Shown: piece after piece, positions 58,952 through 64,000 of the stretch
Layout: each line of letters begins with the position of its first letter
How positions within the stretch are numbered: the first letter of the stretch is position 1
From: Campanula takesimana
Lineage: Eukaryota > Streptophyta > Magnoliopsida > Asterales > Campanulaceae
Length of the DNA: 64,000 nucleotides
Assembly (NCBI GenBank): GCA_026119855.1
Contig: JAOWBW010000485.1
Location: forward strand, 310,001 to 374,000
Direction of reading: 5' to 3'
Program-made: the position numbers and the translations under genes
Notes under the pieces: model-generated
The model's input: only the letters and a program-made list of their open reading frames with translations
What the model was told of the DNA's origin: nothing
Databases searched by the model: none

Positions 58952-60715
58952 TGATAGTTTTAGAAATGTAGTAGAGGAAGGTTTATTGTGGTTGTTATGG
59001 TGGCCGGACCACCACCTGTGGTGGTGGCCGGAATCTGTGAGGGAGAGAGAGAGAGAGAGAGAAAGTGATATTGATATTATTGAATTGTTACTGATTACAA
59101 TGAATGGCTGAGTTATATACTAACTCATCCACTTACACATTTAACCCAACTTGCTCTAACAAACTATGTAACAAACCAACAACAATTCTAACAAACTAAC
59201 TGACTTTTACAACTAAGTCCCTACACTTCCATTTATTACTATTTACTCCTTAATATCCCCCCTCAAATCGTACACGCAACATTCGTGAAGTGTCCGATTT
59301 GAAGAATACAGTCAGGAATATAACAGGAATACTAACAGAAACTAACTGACTTTTACACTCAAGTCCATACACTTTCATTTATTACATTAGATTCCATGCC
59401 ATGAATTGTTGAAGCACAAATATGCATTGTTGTTGAGAAGCCCAAACAGGAGCCAATCCCTGAAAAGCTATCTCCAAATTTGGCAATTGAAGAAGAACAC
59501 ACTTGATGAACTCCCCAAAATTGTAGTTGTTGAAGGCAAATGACCTTCCAATATCGATGAGAATCCAAGACTCAAAGTCACAAGTATTCCCAATCAATCC
59601 ATTGTCATTTCAAACTCTGAAAATTTTGGAAACAGAGAGAAACCAATCTGCTCTCCACATTTGTGACTCACTAACTCGGTGAGTTATTTGCAAAACCAAA
59701 TCAACTCAGTGAGTTGAAACCCTAACTCGGTGAAAATCACAACCGAGACATCATCATCAATCTACGCCTAAATTTAGGCCTAACTGTGAAGAAAAAATTT
59801 GTAAAGAAAAAACAAATCTGAAGCAAACAGGAGTATTAAAACCTCGTATAAATCTTCAATCCGAGAACTAACCGAAACGGATCTCCGCGTTTTAGCTGGA
59901 GAACATGACAGATTCGGCGACGGCGGACGATCTGATGAAGAACAATCATCGACGGAGATGAAGACGATCAGAACATTTTCCGCCGCTGCAACTGGAGATG
60001 CCGTCGCTGTCAAACGAAGATCCGGCGATGAGAGTTGTGAAATCGCCGGTGGAAACTGCTGCTACCGTCCAGATCTGCTACTGAACGAAGTATTTGTGAG
60101 GAAATTCATTAGGAATGGAGGTTCATGACGGAGAAGAGGTTATTCGACCGGCAATTCGCCGGAAATTTGAACAGAATTATTTTCGGCTTTGAAATTTTCA
60201 GAACCCTAGGTTTTGCAGGTAATTGATATTTTGGTGTTTCTGAAGGTTTCAATGAAGGAATTTTGTGGAGAAGAAGATAGATTGACCGGTGATTTCGCCG
60301 GAGAAAAATATTGAGTGATTTCGATTCAATTTTCGAAACCCTAGTTTTTCGATTTTGTGAGCGGGAGCAAAATTGGGCAATCAGGCCACCAAATCGGTGG
60401 CTCTTATACCATGATAGTTTTAGAAATGTAGTAGAGGAAGGTTTATTGTGGTTGTTATGGTGGCCGGACCACCACCTGTGGTGGTGGCCGGAATCTGTGA
60501 GGGAGAGAGAGAGAGAGAGAGAAAGTGATATTGATATTATTGAATTGTTACTGATTACAATGAATGGCTGAGTTATATACTAACTCATCCACTTACACAT
60601 TTAACCCAACTTGCTCTAACAAACTACGTAACAAACCAACAACAATTCTAACAAACTAACTGACTTTTACAACTAAGTCCCTACACTTCCATTTATTACT
60701 ATTTACTCCTTAATA
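58952..60715 (-). mobile_element. Short non-autonomous LTR element in NOP53-like intron 1
   Basis: 304-bp LTRs at 58952-59255 and 60412-60715 differ at one visible site (AACTATGTA/AACTACGTA). TSD GTAAT is at 58947-58951 and 60716-60720. On the minus strand a PBS TGGTATAAGAGCC (60399-60411) abuts the 5' LTR, and a PPT-like AGGGGGGA lies before the 3' LTR. The LTR starts TATTAAG and ends CTATCA, so the first dinucleotide is TA, not TG. The 1.15-kb interior has no recognisable retroviral domain. It is copia-like, very young and must be trans-mobilised. Confidence 0.9.
59256..60411 (-). other. Interior of the short LTR element, origin unknown
   Basis: Frames on the minus strand (59597-59382, 60013-59780) match nothing I recognise. 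It might include captured host sequence, but I have no support for a specific source. Confidence 0.4.
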
Positions 60716-62058
60716 GTAATCAATAGCAACTTAATCTCAATCTATTTCATACCCTTTTAAAACAGACCCTCAAATTTTACTCTCAATCATTCATTTGCTC
60801 ATAATTATCATGTAAAATTGACTGGATATTTTCAATTTTACCATTCAGATCTTTCTGCCAAGCGAAAGATTGAGAAACACAGAGAGAAAGTACTACATTA
60901 TGAAAGCGTTCTACAGAGGAATGCTTTTGTACAAGCAGTACCATCTTCAATTCAAACGAAGTCCAAGAAGAAAAGTAAAGTAGTTGAGATAGCAAAAGCT
61001 ACTGCTCAAATTTGTCAAGCAGTGAGTTATTTGACCAAGTTTTATTAAAATCTTTCTCAACGAGTACATAGATCTTATTGATAGGCATGCCTCATAATGT
61101 TTCAGAATGAAGATGTTCCTTCCACAAGAATGTCTGACTTGTGGGATGACCAAGGTAGTGTTCTTCTCTATAATTTTTACTTATGTTCTTGGTTCTATCT
61201 GGTTCAGATTGTTAATGGGAGTGTTGTTTACACTTTTGCAGGTGAAGAGTATATTAAAACCAAAAAGGTAAAGCTAGTACTTTAGTATAATGGCGGTACT
61301 TGTTGAATTGTCCTGATAAGCTTTTGAGCTTGTTTTTAACATTAACAATCAGATCGTTGTTCCTTCGAGCTCATTTTTTATTTATATTTTTTCGGTTCTC
61401 TGTTAGTTCATACGTGCTATAGAAATAGATGGTACCATGAAAATAGCATTGAAAGTGGGCTGTTTGCTTATCTTTGTGAAATATTGACGATCGTTTTTAT
61501 GTGGCTGTATTTCTTTGGGCTTCTCCAGTTTCTCATCTATTTTCCCATTACATTGTGGATTTGAACAGATATCAAAGGCTATGATTATTCCCGCCGTGGA
61601 AGTTGAGCCTCCTGGATGCTCCTACAATCCAACCTTCGCAAGTCATCAGGTTAAGTAATGAAATTCCATGCTTTACCTTTGCATATGTCAGGCATGATTC
61701 AATTTTGTTATATCCAATCTGATTTATATGTCATGTTTCTTTTTCAGGATTCACTGGCTCATGCTGTTGCAGATGAAATGCAAAAGATATATCGAAATGA
61801 GTTGGGCCCTGAGCCTGTTCCATTAGTCGTTCCCGGAGAAGTTGTTGATGAAGAAGATGTGTGTGGCTATGGTTTTGTTAACATCTAATTACTTCAGTAT
61901 CATGATCTACTGAAGTATATGCAGTATTACATATGTCAATCGAACCTTACGAAGCAGTCCTTGCAGATGTATTTCATTGACGCGGATCATGGAAGTGAAG
62001 AAGATGATGATCCAAACAAAGATCTCTCTGAAAATGCCGATGGGGACCCTGAAAAGAG

Positions 62059-62723
62059 GTGTGTCCCTTGTGTGTGTTGTCATTTCTTGAATTCCATATT
62101 TGGTACATTTACTTTCACGATGCTTGCTTACTGTTACTGATGATCCTTTAGCATATAGTTCCAAACTTACGTGGCTTATTTCCGTTTCTTTTCTTTTTGT
62201 ATTTTTTCTGTAGTTAAATCTCGCGTGTGCTCAGATTGCAATGTTATTGATTGTAAGATTACTTTATCAATGACCATTCCCCTCATACAGACGAGCTATC
62301 TAGGAAGAGGGATGTTTCAGTAGCGAGAGTCGAGTCCATGCATTGCAGTATAGAAATAGATTTTCTCTTGTACAAAAACTGATTTTACACATGAGCAGCC
62401 GATCTTGGGTATAGTTCCCTTTTTTATTTTTTTCCTTTTTTCTTTTCTAGGGGTGCTGAGCTGGGCTTTTTATTTGGTTCTACCTGATTTTGTATGTAGG
62501 TGGTTTATGCCAAGCATTTCTACTTAGCAGAAAAAAATTACCAATTTGAGGAACAAAGCTTCTGTTATGGCCCAGACAATTTTATGATTCATTCTTATTG
62601 TTTTAGTTTTTCTGTAGGTTAATAGCCTGCTAGAAATTCTAGATACTAGTTGTCGTGGTGACACCAAGAAGCTATATGCAACAGCAAAAGTTTTTTAGGA
62701 CCACCCATCTTGAATATAATATA
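62059..62723 (+). other. Putative intron 7 of the NOP53-like gene
   Basis: Starts with donor GTGTGT. An AG at 62290 is followed by frame RRAI then a stop, so I do not accept it as an exon. No NOP53 C-terminal sequence is visible. Confidence 0.45.
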
Positions 62724-62789
62724 CTCCCTCCATCCCATAATAAATGTCACACTTTCTTTTCTGGTCCGTCCCAAATAAATGTCGCGTAT
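62724..62789. mobile_element. Left part of a Stowaway MITE
   Basis: TA then CTCCCTCCATCCCATAATAA and GTCCGTCCCAAATAAATGTC. No matching inverted end follows, because a copia-like LTR begins, so the MITE was probably split by that insertion. Confidence 0.65.
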
Positions 62790-63077
62790 CGTAATAAGGA
62801 ATTAGCTATTAGGAATATTATATATTCCTAGCATATATTGTAAATATCAAAGTTACCATACATAGAGATTGTATCTTGTAAACCAAGTTAGATTATTATT
62901 GTATTAGTTTTCCTAATTAGATTAGGACTCTAGAATACTCATTGTAACCCTATATATATGTATTGCTAGTATCAATAATACTTGAGTCATTCATACAATA
63001 TTATTTGAGTCTCTCATATCAATTATCTCTCTCCATGTATGATTGGCTCCGACTATCTCCTTCTCTAATCCTTAACA
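62790..63077 (+). mobile_element. 5' LTR of a copia-like element that continues past the window
   Basis: Ends CCTTAACA directly before TGGTATAAGAGC (63078-63089), a near match to the copia initiator-Met PBS. It contains a TATATATA box at 62951. The start is placed near GTAATAAGG by comparison with the end and is uncertain by several bases, because no clean TG is seen. Confidence 0.75.
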
Positions 63078-64000
63078 TGGTATAAGAGCTATGATCCATG
63101 ATGGGACTTCTCCACCAAAAACCGTCCTACCTAAACTTGCTTCCGCTTCTTCTAAATTTCCGGCAATACCCTGAAGCCAAATATCTCCCTCTTCCCCGAC
63201 AATGAAATTCACTGTGTTCTTCTTTATTCTTTCTTCTTCCTCTTAAATTTCCGCTTCCTTTTCAAGAAAGACAACCCCTGATCTTACTCTACCCCTACGC
63301 CAATTTGAGGAGAGCCAATTCCATAATCAAACCACTTACCCACCTATTCTTAGTTCTCCTGAACTTCCACTCTAACCCCAATTATCCCTTAAAGCTTACT
63401 AATTTTTTTTTTTCTTCTTCAACAGATAACTTAAATCCCCAACAACTCTCACGTCTCTCTCTTCTGATCATGGATTTCCCTTATCATGTTTTTTCAATTC
63501 CTCCCAAAACCCACAAGTCTATTCTCTATTATACTTCCAACTCACCTCTAACCCACCTCTTTATATCTCGTTCTTGATCTCGACCCCTACACATATTTAA
63601 CTCCAAACCCTTCTTGAACCTACCGAAACCCTCTGTCTATTTTTTTTTCCTTTTTCAACAATTCCAAAACCCCCTTCTTAAATACATTTTTTTTTATTCA
63701 AAAAAAAAAAAAAAATTTTAATTTTTTTCATCAATTTTTTTTTTTATCTACCTCTCTTTAATTTTTTTTTTAAATATATTTTTCTTTCAACAAAAAAAAA
63801 AAAAAAAAAAAAAAAACCAAAACCAAAACCAACTTTGCCTTTGTAGCAACCAACTTTTGCCTTAGTAGCAATCACTTTTGCCTTAGTAGCAACCAATCTT
63901 TTGCCTTTGTTGTAGCAACTCCGCCTTTGTAGCGACCAAACACACAAAGACCGTCTCGTGACGTAAAAGTGCCAAAGACCGTCTCGCGACGTTAAAGTGC
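63078..64000 (+). mobile_element. Leader region of the copia-like element
   Basis: PBS, then CT-rich DNA with long T and A runs (63390-63820). From about 63835 comes a degenerate tandem of about 20 bp (TTTGCCTTAGTAGCAACCAA-like, five copies to 63930), then two copies of AAAGACCGTCTCGYGACGT. No gag frame is seen before the window ends. Confidence 0.6.

Larger units (their letters stand above)
58189..62058 (+). pseudogene. SMO4: NOP53/SMO4-like ribosome biogenesis gene, exons 1-7, TGA at codon 5
   Basis: Exons: 58189-58357, 60849-61021, 61106-61154, 61242-61267, 61569-61649, 61748-61858, 61967-62058. All have GT-AG borders and consistent phases (701 nt). Exon 1 reads MGKK, then TGA at 58201-58203, then KSSRKGKKAWRANIS, DIEDYFEK and PSDSLFYVDKT. 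Exon 2: DLSAKRKIEKHREKVL, ESVLQRNAFVQAVPSSI. Later exons: MSDLWDDQGEEYIKTKK, IPAVEVEPPGCSYNPTF, ADEMQKIYRNELGPEPVPL. These are diagnostic of nucleolar NOP53 (GLTSCR2; Arabidopsis SMO4), a factor in 60S subunit and 5.8S rRNA maturation. The C-terminal half is not seen and may lie past the copia element at 62790. No in-frame ATG follows until exon 5. It could be a pseudogene or carry a sequencing error. Confidence 0.85.

Noticed and set aside
62290..62345. Eighth exon of the NOP53-like gene
   Set aside because: After a plausible AG the frame reads four residues then a stop and shows no NOP53 similarity.

Overview
This window is nuclear DNA from a flowering plant, probably a eudicot. It holds Ty1/copia and Ty3/gypsy LTR retrotransposons, an L1-type LINE with an RNase H domain, many Stowaway MITEs beginning CTCCCTCCGTCCC, hAT and Mutator-like MITEs, and two host genes with GT-AG introns. 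I cannot name the species from sequence alone. A run of 100 N (31692-31791) marks a draft-assembly gap.

Layout. 1-1475: decayed copia gag-protease fragment, then C-rich/A-rich degenerate tandem DNA to about 2440. 2706-14159: a 5'-truncated LINE on the minus strand between 16-bp target-site duplications (TSDs). It is split by a solo LTR (3076-4464, TSD ACTTG), a SIRE-like copia element that has lost integrase and reverse transcriptase (6912-12429, TSD GTACC) and a Stowaway MITE (12440-12683). 14659-15015: a CCGGTT-rich hAT MITE. 16990-31691: a chromodomain gypsy element (Tekay/Del type, minus strand) with only its 3' LTR visible. It is split by a very young plus-strand element (21923-30635, TSD GAGCC) that keeps an intact gag but no pol, resembling TR-GAG elements. 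That element carries a 49-bp minisatellite near its 3' end.

32151-33026: a small plant HLH/ACT-like regulator gene on the minus strand. Its fourth exon is not visible, and a Stowaway sits 5 nt past its third splice donor. 33490-49243: mostly non-genic DNA with a series of Stowaway, hAT and Mutator-like MITEs. 49343-57051: a young copia element (minus strand, TSD TTTAA). Part of its reverse transcriptase is replaced by about 1.2 kb that includes three exons of a host WD40-repeat gene with introns still present. 58189-62058: the first seven exons of a NOP53/SMO4-like ribosome-biogenesis gene on the plus strand. It has an in-frame TGA at codon 5 and a young short LTR element in intron 1. 62790-64000: the 5' end of another copia-like element, probably within an intron of that gene.

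The two host genes have counterparts that I recall as adjacent in Arabidopsis (At2g40435 and At2g40430). The ~25 kb between them here would then be an ancestral gene pair pushed apart by transposons. The most unusual features are the WD40 capture inside the copia polymerase, the gag-only element with its minisatellite readable in all three frames, and the MITE placed against a splice donor.
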